Assembly (NCBI GenBank): GCA_000720995.1
Contig: JOEL01000005.1
Span: 124,001 to 188,000 of the forward strand
Source: Streptomyces celluloflavus
Lineage (GTDB): Bacteria; Actinomycetota; Actinomycetes; Streptomycetales; Streptomycetaceae
Direction: 5' to 3'
Length of the DNA: 64,000 nt
Part shown: positions 35,549 through 44,047 of the stretch, in pieces
Layout: the number at the start of each line of letters is the position of its first letter
Position numbering within the stretch: the stretch's first letter is position 1
Translations under genes and position numbers: made by a program
Notes under the pieces: model-generated
The model's database searches: none
What the model was told of the DNA's origin: nothing
Seen by the model: only the letters and a program-made list of their open reading frames with translations

Positions 35549-35686
35549 ACTCCTCCCCGCCACGGGGCGCCGGCCGGCCGCCGGCAGTACCGTCTTTTTC
35601 CGGACCGAGGCCCCCACCACGAGGCGAGCCCGAGTGCCACGGTGGCCACTGCGCGGCATGACTTCTCGCCTACATTGGCGACCGAC

Positions 35687-35723
35687 CACGAAGTACGAAG
35701 CACGAAGTACGCATCACGAAGCA
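35687..35723. repeat. Heptameric tandem array (YACGAAG), five units
   Basis: CACGAAG, TACGAAG, CACGAAG, TACGCAT, CACGAAG, then CA. It ends just before the ribosome-binding region of the dienelactone hydrolase gene, so it should be transcribed in that gene's leader or overlap its promoter. Confidence 0.85.
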
Positions 35724-35741
35724 ATGGAAGGAAGATCCGCC

Positions 35742-36491
35742 ATGCCCACCAAAACGCTGCAGATTCCCACCGCGGACGGCCAGGCCGACGCTTTCGCCGT
35801 CTTCCCCGACGGCGGCGAGCGGCACCCGGGAGTGCTGCTGTACCCGGACGCCTTGGGCATCCGGCCCGTACTGAAGGAGATGGCCCGCCAACTGGCCGAG
35901 CACGGGTACTACGTGCTCGTCCCCAACATCTTCTACCGGCACGGCCCGGCACCGGTGGTCGAACTTCCCGAGTACATCGGAGAAGAGGCCCGGCCCACGG
36001 TCATCGCCCAGCTGATGCCCATGATCCAGGCGCACACCGCCGAACGCGCCCTGCGCGACGCCGACGCCTACCTCACGTTCCTCACCGCCCAGCCCGAGGT
36101 CAGTGCCGGACCGGTCGCCACGATCGGCTACTGCATGGGCGCCGTCTCGGCGATGCGCACCGCAACGGCCCACCCCGACAAGGTGGCCGCCGTCGCCGGA
36201 TTCCACCCCGGCCCCCTGGTCACCGACGCACCCGACAGCCCGCACCACCGCGTCCCCGAACTCACCGCCCAGGTCCACCTCGGCCTCGCCGAAGGCGATA
36301 TGTCACCCGAGGCCCTCACCGAACTCAACCGGGCCCTGGACACCGCAGGCGTCGGCTACACCACCGAGATCTACCCCGGCACCGTCCACGGCTTCACCAT
36401 GTCCGACACCGAAGCCTTCAACCCCGCCGCACTGCAACACCACTGGGACTGCCTGCTCCCCCTCCTCGACCGCACCCTGGCCAACCGCTGA
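35742..36491 (+). CDS. Dienelactone hydrolase family protein
   Basis: 249 residues from ATG 35742 with GGAAGGAAG upstream; an in-frame ATG 18 bases earlier would put the RBS inside the gene. Nucleophile elbow GYCMGA places Cys131 as catalytic residue, with an Asp in LAEGDMSPE and His in VHGFTM completing the Cys-Asp-His triad of dienelactone hydrolases. Such enzymes open enol-lactones after ring cleavage, but many homologues have other ester or detoxification roles. It is not part of the aromatic operon, which lies about 20 kb away. Confidence 0.85.
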   Translation: MPTKTLQIPTADGQADAFAVFPDGGERHPGVLLYPDALGIRPVLKEMARQLAEHGYYVLVPNIFYRHGPAPVVELPEYIGEEARPTVIAQLMPMIQAHTAERALRDADAYLTFLTAQPEVSAGPVATIGYCMGAVSAMRTATAHPDKVAAVAGFHPGPLVTDAPDSPHHRVPELTAQVHLGLAEGDMSPEALTELNRALDTAGVGYTTEIYPGTVHGFTMSDTEAFNPAALQHHWDCLLPLLDRTLANR

Positions 36492-36630
36492 GGCTCCGGC
36501 CCGCACCCCACACCTGACGTACCCGGCCCGGAGCCCCCGGCCCGCCCGCCGGCCGCACAGCGGCGGCCGGGGCCCGGTGATCGTGGTCCTACGCGCTCCG
36601 CCGCCGCAGCCCGTCCGCCGCGCTCGCGCA

Positions 36631-36652
36631 GCATCCGCATCGCATCCGCATC
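36631..36652. repeat. 11-bp tandem repeat (GCATCCGCATC x2)
   Basis: Two adjacent exact copies, 36631-36641 and 36642-36652, about 110 bases before the Nudix gene. Confidence 0.7.
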
Positions 36653-36762
36653 ATGGTTGTGGGGGAGGGGCGCGCGGCGCCGCCCCTTCCGACCAGGGGA
36701 AAGCCCTGCCGGTGGTGCGAAACCCAACGGCCCCTCGGCGTCGCCCCGATTACGCTGCCAGC

Positions 36763-37269
36763 ATGTCTGATGAGGGAAGTTATCGCCGCGAATCCGCTCG
36801 CGTGCTGTTGATCGACGAGCTGGACCGCCTGCTCCTGCTGAAGTTCCACGTCGATCCGGACGCTCCCGAGAGCGGTCACGGATGGTGCACGCCCGGCGGT
36901 GGTGTCGAGGACGGGGAGACCCTGGCCCAGGCGGCAGCCCGCGAGCTGCGCGAAGAGACGGGCCTGTCCGTGGAGCCGGAGGCCCTGGGGGCAGCAGTCG
37001 CAATGACCTCTGGATACGCGGATGTCGGATGGGCTGAAGGGCTCTTCCGGGACGTCTTTTTTCATCTTCGCGTCACGACCCACCAGGTTGATGTGACCGG
37101 CCTGGAAGCGAATGAGCGCAAGTACCACGCCGGATACCGCTGGTGGCCCCTCGCCGACCTGGCAGCCACTGATGAGACCGTCCATCCCCTCGGCCTGGCC
37201 ACGCTGGCGGCCGATCTCGTGGCCGGGCACACCCCTGCTGATCCGATCCAACTGCCCTGGCACCACTGA
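36763..37269 (+). CDS. Nudix hydrolase
   Basis: 168 residues from ATG 36763. The Nudix box is complete: GGGVEDGETLAQAAARE followed by LREETGL, matching Gx5Ex7REUxEExGU. It hydrolyses a nucleoside diphosphate linked to another moiety; substrate unknown. A TACGCT -10-like hexamer ends about seven bases before the ATG and no Shine-Dalgarno is visible, so the mRNA may be leaderless. A 12-bp perfect hairpin follows the gene. Confidence 0.85.
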   Translation: MSDEGSYRRESARVLLIDELDRLLLLKFHVDPDAPESGHGWCTPGGGVEDGETLAQAAARELREETGLSVEPEALGAAVAMTSGYADVGWAEGLFRDVFFHLRVTTHQVDVTGLEANERKYHAGYRWWPLADLAATDETVHPLGLATLAADLVAGHTPADPIQLPWHH

Positions 37270-37344
37270 GGGCCGCCCGGGGCATGTCCCTCGGCCGGGG
37301 CTTCCCGAAGCTCCTAGCGGGTACTTCTGTGATCGGTCTGAGAG

Positions 37345-37375
37345 AGCCCCGTCCGGAGATGGCCCGGACGGGGCT
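37345..37375 (+). terminator. Hairpin terminator after the Nudix gene
   Basis: Perfect 12-bp stem (37345-37356 with 37364-37375) and a 7-base loop, 75 bases past the Nudix stop and just beyond the end of the convergent small gene. Confidence 0.75.
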
Positions 37376-37400
37376 GATCACCACCACGCCCGGGATGGGG

Positions 37401-37751
37401 TCATTCGTCAGCGAACGCGCTGCCGGCCAGAACAGCGACCAGCCCCGCCCGCTCGCCGCGCAAGCAGCGTACGGACGGGGCGATACGAGTAGTCAGTTGT
37501 CCTCGGGCGGGATGATGAAGCCGCGTAGGGCCTGCCTGGGGCTTCCCGGGCGGCTCCGGGTCGGCCTCGCGGAACTTCGCCACGAAAGCGGCGAGGACAT
37601 CAGCGGTGATGTCCTCGCGGATCGCGGGATCGGCACCGTCGTACACCCGCCACGCGCCCGCCGCGTTCTCCGGATCCTCCGGGGCGACCACTCCCGGGAT
37701 GCCGAGCCGCCGGAGCGTGGCGTCCACCTGCCGAGCTTGATCCGCGTTCAT
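37401..37751 (-). CDS. Small hypothetical protein, probably frameshifted near its 3' end
   Basis: 116 residues as read. The first 80 residues (MNADQARQVDATLRRLGIPGVV...AFVAKFREADPEPPGKP) have normal codon bias. The remainder (TRLHHPARGQL...) is less convincing. In the +1 frame the same bases read RQALRGFIIPPEDN and stop at 37493-37495, which looks like a natural C terminus for a protein of about 85 residues. So a one-base change around 37540-37555 is suspected. It is coupled to the upstream 67-aa gene by a TGA/ATG overlap. No known family recognised. Confidence 0.5.
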   Translation of the reverse strand: MNADQARQVDATLRRLGIPGVVAPEDPENAAGAWRVYDGADPAIREDITADVLAAFVAKFREADPEPPGKPQAGPTRLHHPARGQLTTRIAPSVRCLRGERAGLVAVLAGSAFADE

Positions 37752-37951
37752 GCCATCACCCTTCCGCCGTGCGTTCCCGGAGCCTGGCTACCGCCACCGC
37801 CGTGCGTGGCACAGCTCCCGGGGTTGATCGGTCCGCAGCCGCCGGGCTTCGGGGTGTGGGAGCGGTTGGCCCCTACTGCCACCAGAGCGTCGGTCGGACC
37901 GGTCCACAGTTCGTGGTCGACCTGGTGCCCGGCTTCCTCGATCAGGGCCAC
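37748..37951 (-). CDS. Small hypothetical protein (67 aa)
   Basis: GTG start at 37951; the stop overlaps the ATG of the next gene (ATGA). Composition changes from an acidic/hydrophobic N-terminal half (MALIEEAGHQVDHELWTG) to a glycine/histidine/proline-rich C-terminal half with two cysteines. No Shine-Dalgarno is clear and the upstream region looks rearranged, so the true N terminus may be missing. Function unknown. Confidence 0.4.
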   Translation of the reverse strand: MALIEEAGHQVDHELWTGPTDALVAVGANRSHTPKPGGCGPINPGSCATHGGGGSQAPGTHGGRVMA

Positions 37952-37956
37952 CGTAG

Positions 37957-38145
37957 CCCGAGCAGGCGTGCCAGTACGCGCTCCTCGCCCTCGACCAGCT
38001 GGACATCACCTGGTACGCCACGGGCATGGAACGGATCCGGGACGTGCGGCGAGCACTTGCCCCACATCAGCAGAAGCAGTGCGTGCAGGACCTCGATGAG
38101 CGCCTGTACGGATGGGCGACGACCGTCAGCGCTCTTGCCCGTTGA
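37957..38145 (+). pseudogene. Truncated plus-strand gene remnant
   Basis: Between an in-frame TAG at 37954-37956 and TGA at 38143-38145 the frame reads as ordinary protein (ALLALDQLDITWYATGMERIRDV and DLDERLYGWATTVSALAR) with good codon bias. There is no plausible start except an internal ATG at 38026, and the 5' part is absent, abutting the opposite-strand 67-aa gene. It looks like the 3' end of a gene left after a deletion or rearrangement. Its end overlaps the HAD gene by 20 bases. Confidence 0.4.
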
Positions 38146-38788
38146 ACTTCCGGATGCCCGACGGCAGTTCCGCAAGGGACTCGACACGGAACGTCGGCAG
38201 GTCTCGCGCGTCGGCGGTCCTCCACTGAATTGTCGCCCACGGACCCCGGTGCACCAGAGCCGTCCGCATGCCCGCGGCCACGGCCGGCCGCAGGTCATTG
38301 TCGACGCGGTCACCGACGTACAAGATCTCCCGAATATCGAAGGGCACTGCATCGGCAACCCGTTGGAAGAAGAGGGGGTCCGGCTTACTGACGCCCCAGT
38401 CGTCGGATGTGCCGATCAAGTCGACATCGTCCGCGAACAAACTGCGCAGAATCCTGCCGGCGCGAACGGTCTGGTTCCCTGCAATACCAAGCCACAACCC
38501 ATCGCTACGCAGCTCCGAGAGCGCCGGCCGGACGTCCGGGTACAGGTCTGACTCATTGAAGTGCTCAGGCTTCCCCGCCTGGGCACGTGCCTCCCGCTGC
38601 GCGTCCAGGTCGAAACCCGGTTGGAACTCCTGGAATACCTCTCGATAGTCCCGCCCCTGCGCGATCACCGCTCCGAACATCGCCGCGAACGTGTGCCGCG
38701 GAACACCGAGCCAGTCGGCCCACGTTCCGTACTCCCGAGTCTCATCGACCAGACACTCACCGACATCGAAGATCACCGCGCGAATCAT
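38126..38788 (-). CDS. HAD-superfamily hydrolase
   Basis: 220 residues from ATG 38788. Motif I is FDVGECLVDE: nucleophile Asp present, but the +2 Asp of DxD phosphatases is Gly, as in many HAD proteins with the DVGETL form. Motif II sits in GIAGNQT, motif III Lys in GVSKPDP, and motif IV is GDRVDNDL. Subclass I cap inserted after motif I. Likely a phosphatase or dehalogenase-type hydrolase acting on a small molecule; substrate unknown. Confidence 0.85.
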   Translation of the reverse strand: MIRAVIFDVGECLVDETREYGTWADWLGVPRHTFAAMFGAVIAQGRDYREVFQEFQPGFDLDAQREARAQAGKPEHFNESDLYPDVRPALSELRSDGLWLGIAGNQTVRAGRILRSLFADDVDLIGTSDDWGVSKPDPLFFQRVADAVPFDIREILYVGDRVDNDLRPAVAAGMRTALVHRGPWATIQWRTADARDLPTFRVESLAELPSGIRKFNGQER

Positions 38789-38989
38789 GCGAACACCCTA
38801 CTGACCGGCGTGATTCTGGCTTCGTTCACTTCTGGGGACAGCGTGTGTCGACGGGTTCCGTCCTGTCTCCACGAGGCTGGTCGTTCGCAGGACGGTGGCC
38901 TGCGTGGACCGAGTTGGATGAGACAGATCGGCCCGGTTCGCCGAGACGAAAGGCCGGAGCCGACCCGTGGGGACTGAGCGGACCTCTCG

Positions 38990-39017
38990 GTGGGGCCTCA
39001 CTCACGCGAGGCCCCAC
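38990..39017 (-). terminator. Terminator downstream of the quinone-reductase-like gene
   Basis: Ten-base perfect stem (38990-38999 with 39008-39017), 8-base loop, seven bases beyond the minus-strand stop. Confidence 0.75.
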
Positions 39018-39024
39018 GACGGGA

Positions 39025-39957
39025 TCAGATGGTGAGGACGAGCTTGCCCTGGAGGTGGCCGCCGTCGAGCAGCCGGTGCGCGTCGGCGACGCGCTCGAAG
39101 GGGAACGTCTCCTGCACGTGGATCCGGAGCCTGCCCTGTTCGACGAGTTCGACGAGCCCTCGCAGGGCGACCGGATCGGGGTCGACCGCGATGCCGCTGA
39201 AGCGCATGCCGGCCGCCGTGTACTTGGCGGCGAGGGCCGAATCCCCCTCGGCGACCGCCGTCACCAGGTGACCGCCTGGGCGGAGTACGTCGAGCGACCG
39301 CTCGACGGTGTCGCCGCCGATCGTGTCGAGCACGACGTCGATGTCGCGGACCGCCTCGGTGAAGTCGACCGCCGTGTAGTCGATCACCTCGTCCGCGCCG
39401 AACTCCTCGACGAACTTCCGCTTGCCCCCGCTGGCAGTCGCGATCACGTGCGCACCGAGCGCTTTCGCGATCTGGATCGCGACGTGGCCGACCCCGCCAC
39501 CACCGCCGTGGATCAGGACGCGGTCGCCCTCGGTCACGCCGGCGAGGTCGACGAGCCCCTGCCACGCCGTCAGCCCGACGACCGGCAGGGCCGCCGCCTC
39601 GACGTGCGAGAGCGACGCAGGCTTGCGTGCCAGGTGCAACGCCGGCGCAGAGACGACCTCGGCGTAAGCGTTCCCCGCCCGCGGGAACAGTGGCATCCCG
39701 AACACCTCGTCGCCGGGCCTGAACCGATACGTCAGCGACCCCTCCTCGACCACGCCGCTGATGTCCCAGCCGAGGATGAACGGCGGCCGGCCGAGCAACG
39801 GGGGGAACTCGCCGGCGCGCAGGAGCGCCTCCAGCGGGTTCAGCCCGATCGCCTTGACGCGGACGAGAACCTCGGTGGGGAGGGGCTGGGGCTCGGGCGC
39901 GTCCACGATGGTGAGCACCTCGGGACCGCCGAACGCCTGCTGGGTGATGACTCGCAT
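39025..39957 (-). CDS. NADP-dependent zinc-less medium-chain reductase (quinone reductase-like)
   Basis: 310 residues from ATG 39957, with AGGAGAG before it. MDR fold: GroES-like N-terminal half (GWDISGVV), nucleotide-binding GGGGGVGHVAIQIAKALGA, and no structural or catalytic zinc cysteines, which marks the quinone oxidoreductase branch. It is divergent from an HxlR regulator 88 bases away, the usual arrangement for redox- or aldehyde/quinone-responsive pairs. Confidence 0.85.
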   Translation of the reverse strand: MRVITQQAFGGPEVLTIVDAPEPQPLPTEVLVRVKAIGLNPLEALLRAGEFPPLLGRPPFILGWDISGVVEEGSLTYRFRPGDEVFGMPLFPRAGNAYAEVVSAPALHLARKPASLSHVEAAALPVVGLTAWQGLVDLAGVTEGDRVLIHGGGGGVGHVAIQIAKALGAHVIATASGGKRKFVEEFGADEVIDYTAVDFTEAVRDIDVVLDTIGGDTVERSLDVLRPGGHLVTAVAEGDSALAAKYTAAGMRFSGIAVDPDPVALRGLVELVEQGRLRIHVQETFPFERVADAHRLLDGGHLQGKLVLTI

Positions 39958-40014
39958 GACTCTCCTGGCTCTGGAGGGGGAGAGAACCCAGGCTATGAAT
40001 CCGATAGGAACCGG

Positions 40015-40044
40015 CAGGTACCTTCGGCGCAGGTACCTTTGGCG
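40015..40044. promoter_or_regulatory. Tandem AGGTACCT palindromes, likely HxlR operator
   Basis: A 15-bp unit (CAGGTACCTTCGGCG / CAGGTACCTTTGGCG, 14 of 15 identical) is repeated directly. Each copy holds the perfect palindrome AGGTACCT (40016-40023 and 40031-40038). It lies immediately upstream of the HxlR start in the divergent promoter region. Confidence 0.65.
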
Positions 40045-40045
40045 C

Positions 40046-40426
40046 ATGAGCGGTTTCCGTCCCGGCGATCCCTTTCTCGCCGACTGTCCGGCGCGGCTGG
40101 CGGTCGAGGTGATCGCCGACAAGTGGACGGTGGTCGTGCTCTACGGCCTCAGCGAGGGCCCGGTGCGCCACGGCGAGCTGATCGAGCTGATCGGTGGCAT
40201 CTCCCGCAAGATGCTCACCCAGACGCTCCGACGGCTAGAGGCGCACGGACTCATCCGCCGCCACGCCTACGCCGAGGCGCCGCCCCGCGTCGAGTACGAG
40301 CTCACCTCGCTCGGGGCCACGCTGATCGAGCCGATCCACATGCTGACCGAGTGGGCCAGGGCGAACGGCGACGCAGTGCTCGATGCGCTCGACGCCGGCC
40401 CTGTGCCGGTCGCCCATAGCGACTGA
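40046..40426 (+). CDS. HxlR-family transcriptional regulator
   Basis: 126 residues from ATG 40046. Typical HxlR winged helix: N-terminal Cys in ADCPARLAVEVI, DKWTVVVLYGLSEGPVRHGEL, the recognition region ISRKMLTQTLRRLEAHGLI, and the wing with RVEYELTSLG. HxlR proteins bind as dimers and often sense aldehydes, quinones or oxidants, using the N-terminal Cys. Likely controls itself and the divergent reductase through the tandem palindromes directly upstream. The Shine-Dalgarno is weak. Confidence 0.9.
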   Translation: MSGFRPGDPFLADCPARLAVEVIADKWTVVVLYGLSEGPVRHGELIELIGGISRKMLTQTLRRLEAHGLIRRHAYAEAPPRVEYELTSLGATLIEPIHMLTEWARANGDAVLDALDAGPVPVAHSD

Positions 40427-40502
40427 GACCCCGCCAGGGACCGCCCCTTCAGATGCACCCCAGCCGGTACGGCCATCCGGCACCCCAGGTGGCGCGGGCC
40501 GG

Positions 40503-41717
40503 TCAGCGGTGGTGGGGGAGAGGGGGAGCGAGCGCGGCACCGGTGTCCTCTCCCTTCGGACGCGCCGTCGCCTCGGGCCGCGCCACGGCGGGTTCGGGCA
40601 GGGTGTGGAAGAGCAGCCAGCTCAGTACCGGCATCAGGATGAGAGGTGCCAGGGCGGTCCGCAGGGACGTCGCGTCGGCGAGGCCGCCGATCATCGGGCT
40701 CGTCAGACCGCCGATGCTGACCGTCAGGCCGAGCGTGATCCCGCTGGCGGTGCCGACCCGCGAGGGCAGGTAGTCCTGGCCGAGGGTGACCTGGAGCGAG
40801 AAGGGCACATACAGGCCGACCGAGGTCAGGGCCAGGAACAGATACAGGGCCGGGCCCGGTACGAACACCACGCCCGCGACCGCCGCGATGGTGATCAGGT
40901 ACGACCAGCGGCAGATCGCCACCCGGCTCCACCGGTTGGCCAGCGCCCCGCCCAGCACCGAGCCGACCGCGCCGCCGAGGTAGAGCACGACCAGGGCCGT
41001 GGTGCCCGCGGCCGTGCCGCCGCCCATGCGCTGCCCGGCGTACAGCGAGATGAAGGTGCTCAGACCGACGAAGACGATCGACCGGAACACCACGGCCAGC
41101 GACAGCCGCACGAAGGACGCGGTGTCGCCGCGCCCCGCCGGCACCGCCGTACCCGCCCCGGTGGACCGCTTCCGTTCCAGGGCACGCAGCACGGGCAGAC
41201 ACAGCGCGGTGCCGGCGAGCGCCGGCAGCACCAGCAGCGGCGTCCAGCGCAGCCCTCCGGTGGCCACGACGACGGCGACCATGAGCGGTGCCAGCGCGAA
41301 GCCGACATTGCCGCCCGTGGAGAACCATCCCATGGCGCTGTGACTGCCCTGGCTGGCGAGCCGGGCGACCCGGGCGGACTCGGGGTGGTAGGCGGCCACA
41401 CCGATTCCCGAGACCGCGACGAACACCAGGGTGAGCCCGTAGGAGCCGCTCAGCCCGCTCAGGGCGATGCCCACACCGCCCAGCAGCGTGCTGACCGGCA
41501 GCAGCCAGGGCATCGCCCACCGGTCGGTGAGCGCGCCGAACACCGGCTGCGCCACCGATGACAGCAGCGAGGCGGCCAGCACGATGCCCGAGACGGCGGC
41601 GTAGGTATAGGCGCGCTCGGCGACGAAGAACGGCACCAGGGCCGCCACAGCGCCCTGATAGATGTCTATGCAGGCATGGCCGACGGACAGCAGGGTGATC
41701 GATGTATTCCTTCGCAC
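40503..41717 (-). CDS. FSR-type MFS efflux transporter (fosmidomycin-resistance family)
   Basis: About 404 residues from GTG 41717; a 455-aa frame extends upstream but its N-terminal addition is hydrophilic and not membrane-like. Signature LLSVGHACIDIYQGAVAALVP in TM1 is typical of FSR proteins, then motif A as GALTDRWAMPWLLP and AYHPESARVA. Twelve transmembrane helices expected. A drug exporter; substrate unknown. Monocistronic, converging on the HxlR gene. Confidence 0.85.
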   Translation of the reverse strand: MRRNTSITLLSVGHACIDIYQGAVAALVPFFVAERAYTYAAVSGIVLAASLLSSVAQPVFGALTDRWAMPWLLPVSTLLGGVGIALSGLSGSYGLTLVFVAVSGIGVAAYHPESARVARLASQGSHSAMGWFSTGGNVGFALAPLMVAVVVATGGLRWTPLLVLPALAGTALCLPVLRALERKRSTGAGTAVPAGRGDTASFVRLSLAVVFRSIVFVGLSTFISLYAGQRMGGGTAAGTTALVVLYLGGAVGSVLGGALANRWSRVAICRWSYLITIAAVAGVVFVPGPALYLFLALTSVGLYVPFSLQVTLGQDYLPSRVGTASGITLGLTVSIGGLTSPMIGGLADATSLRTALAPLILMPVLSWLLFHTLPEPAVARPEATARPKGEDTGAALAPPLPHHR

Positions 41718-41897
41718 CCCGCCATGGTCCGAGCCCGGCTCGCGCTTTCGATAAACCGCCAAAACATAACGGAAATCCGCCACGATCCGGTCGCCCCGTT
41801 TCGCCCTGCGCCCAGTGGCTGGCGCCCGGCACATCATCGGCATGCGCCAACTAGCCAACTCGCCATCCACACCGACGACTTGACGAAGCCTTAGGGA

Positions 41898-42602
41898 CTA
41901 CCCGGCCCGCCCCCGTGCGTCGGTGTGCCCGGATTCCGTTCCGTACAGGCGCAGGAAGGTGTGCACTCCGCTCGTCACGATGGCGGCCGTCTCGGATTCC
42001 GGCATCGGGATGGCGCCGTAGAACGTGCGCTGATTGAGGTCCGTGATCGTCAGCAGATTGAAGTGGTTCGCGGCGCTGTCGGCGTCGTCGAAGGTGAGCA
42101 GGCCGCGGTCGGCGATGCGTTGGAGATACGGCGCGAGCCGGAGGTGGCCGGACGGCGGGCCGGCCGCTTTCCAGTCTTCCAGCAGCGCGGGCGGAATCCG
42201 CGTGACCTCCGCCTCGATCGTCCGGACCAGTGCGAAGTGGTCCGGGAAATCCGTCACCGCCGCCGCCCGCTCGATGCCGAAGGCGACGAGGTCGTCCCGC
42301 AGGTTCACGATCTTCCGCAGATGCCGTTCCATGATCTCCGCGACGGCCGCGGACACCTGGTGCGCGCCTTCCAGGGCCACCGAGTGGAACAGGTGCTCCT
42401 TGTCGTCGAAGTGGTTGTAGATCGTCCGCTTGGAGACACCGGCCTCGACGGCGATGGCGTCGACGCTGGCGCGGGAGTAGCCCTCGCGCCCGAAGACGAC
42501 ACGGGCCGCCTGTGCGATCGCCCTGCGCTTCTCCGGCATCCCGCGCCGTTGTTCGGGCATCCCGTCCCGCACGCTCTGCCTCACTGTCTCCCTTTCCGCC
42601 AT
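41898..42602 (-). CDS. TetR-family transcriptional repressor
   Basis: 234 residues from ATG 42602. N-terminal HTH: IAQAARVVFGREGYSRASVDAIAVEAGVSKRTIYNHF, the standard TetR core, ending with DDKEHLFHSV. The C-terminal ligand domain (about 80-220) resembles the AefR-like TetR_C group. Divergent from the adjacent DHA2 efflux gene, so it most likely represses that pump and perhaps itself. Confidence 0.9.
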   Translation of the reverse strand: MAERETVRQSVRDGMPEQRRGMPEKRRAIAQAARVVFGREGYSRASVDAIAVEAGVSKRTIYNHFDDKEHLFHSVALEGAHQVSAAVAEIMERHLRKIVNLRDDLVAFGIERAAAVTDFPDHFALVRTIEAEVTRIPPALLEDWKAAGPPSGHLRLAPYLQRIADRGLLTFDDADSAANHFNLLTITDLNQRTFYGAIPMPESETAAIVTSGVHTFLRLYGTESGHTDARGRAG

Positions 42603-42688
42603 CGCCCGGCGCCGCCCGCCTCGGGGGACCGGGCGCCGCGGCGGGCTGTGCGTCTCCGGACCTGGGTCCCCGGCCCCAACTTACACCA

Positions 42689-42722
42689 AACGGTTTACCA
42701 GTTGCCCTGCACGGTGTAGTTT
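42689..42722 (+). promoter_or_regulatory. Promoter with overlapping TetR-type operator
   Basis: TTTACC (42694-42699) and TAGTTT (42717-42722) at 17-bp spacing form a plausible promoter for the efflux gene. The -35 lies inside AACGGTTTACCAGTT (42689-42703), an imperfect palindrome with a perfect GGT/ACC core, a likely operator for the divergent TetR protein. Confidence 0.5.
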
Positions 42723-42760
42723 CATCTCCGCTCCGGCCGGCACACCTCAAGGAGGCACCG

Positions 42761-44044
42761 ATGACACATGTGGCCAGCGACGACGCGTCCACCACCCCGA
42801 ACTCCCCGCATTCCGCGCGCAGTTCACCACCCCCCGGCACCACATCCCCGGCCCCGCCCCGCGCGCGCCGGCACCCCTACGGGGTACCCGCGCTCTTACT
42901 CGGCCTGCTGGCCACGCCCTCCGCCCTGAGCGCCAACAGCGTCACGACAACACTCCCGGACATCGGCGCGGACCTCGGCGTGCCGGTGAGCTCGGCGACG
43001 TGGATCGCCACCACCTTCGGCCTGCTGATGGCCGTGTGCACCCCGCTGATGGCCACGCTGCTCAAACGCCGCGGGGTACGAACCGTCGTACTGGTCTGCG
43101 CCGCCATAGTGGCCGCCGGCACCCTCCTGGTCGTCGTGGCCCCGTCGATGCCGCTGCTGATCCTCGGCCGCGGCGCCCAGGCCATCGGCGGCAGCGGACT
43201 GGTCACCACGGCCATCAACCTCGCGGGCACCCCCCGCCGCATGGGCGTGGTGACCGCCGGCAGCGGCATCCTCGGCGCCCTCGGCCCCCTCGCGGGCTCC
43301 CTGCTCACCGAGCACGTGTCCTGGCGCGCGGCGCTGTCACTGTCCGCCCTCGCCCTGCTGGCCGTACCCGGCGTCATACGCACCGCGCCGGCGCTCCCCA
43401 CCCAGGACCCGCGCACCCCCTTCGACACCGTCGGCGCCGTCGTCCTGATGGCACTGGTCAGCGCGCTGGTGTTCATCCCCCGCTTCCCCCTCCCGGCGCT
43501 CGTCTGCGCCGCGGTCATCGCCGCGGTTCTGGTGCTGCGCGTCCGCACCCGCCCGGACGGCTTCGTCCCCGTGGCCGTCCTGCGCACCCCGGTCTTCCTG
43601 AGCGCGAGCGCCGTCGTGTGCGCCCTGTCGACCTCGTACTTCTCACTGCTCTACATCGTCCCGCGGGTCCTGAAGGACAGCGAGGGCTGGGATGCCGGGC
43701 TCGTCGGCACGGGAACCCTCCTCGCGCTGCTGATCGGCTCGGCCGCGTCCTGGCTCCTGGCGGCGTACTCCACGCGCATGAGCCGCGCCGCGGTCCTCGC
43801 CGTCCTCCTCACCCTCGGCGTACTCGCCCCCGTCACGGCGGCCGTCGCACCCTGGGCGGCGCTGATGCTCGTCGCAGCCGGCGTATCGGTCTTCGTCAGC
43901 TCCTCGGGCCAGGCGACGCTCTCGGTGTACGCCGCCCACTCCGTCCCGGAAAGCCAACGCCCCACTTCCATCGGCCTGTTCACCCTCTGCTACCAACTCG
44001 GCGGCGCCTTCGGCCCCGCCCTGGCCGCCCTCCTCGTCACCTGA
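42761..44044 (+). CDS. DHA2/EmrB-type MFS efflux transporter with TTA codon
   Basis: 427 residues from ATG 42761, with AAGGAGGC ahead. A proline/serine-rich cytoplasmic N terminus (about 40 residues) is followed by about 12 helices; motif A is LLKRRGVRTVVL, and motif C-like GSGILGALGPLAGSLL in TM5 marks a drug:H+ antiporter. Codon 46 is TTA (42896-42898), which would make translation dependent on the bldA tRNA, unusual for a resistance pump. Controlled by the divergent TetR gene. A long hairpin terminator follows the stop. Confidence 0.85.
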   Translation: MTHVASDDASTTPNSPHSARSSPPPGTTSPAPPRARRHPYGVPALLLGLLATPSALSANSVTTTLPDIGADLGVPVSSATWIATTFGLLMAVCTPLMATLLKRRGVRTVVLVCAAIVAAGTLLVVVAPSMPLLILGRGAQAIGGSGLVTTAINLAGTPRRMGVVTAGSGILGALGPLAGSLLTEHVSWRAALSLSALALLAVPGVIRTAPALPTQDPRTPFDTVGAVVLMALVSALVFIPRFPLPALVCAAVIAAVLVLRVRTRPDGFVPVAVLRTPVFLSASAVVCALSTSYFSLLYIVPRVLKDSEGWDAGLVGTGTLLALLIGSAASWLLAAYSTRMSRAAVLAVLLTLGVLAPVTAAVAPWAALMLVAAGVSVFVSSSGQATLSVYAAHSVPESQRPTSIGLFTLCYQLGGAFGPALAALLVT

Positions 44045-44047
44045 CTC

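Noticed and set aside
35742-36491. Dienelactone hydrolase as part of the aromatic ring-cleavage pathway
   Set aside because: It is about 20 kb from the dioxygenase genes, and extradiol cleavage would not give a dienelactone; many homologues serve other roles.
38126-38788. Non-functional HAD enzyme because motif I lacks the second Asp
   Set aside because: The DVGE form is common among HAD hydrolases of this type and motifs II-IV are intact.
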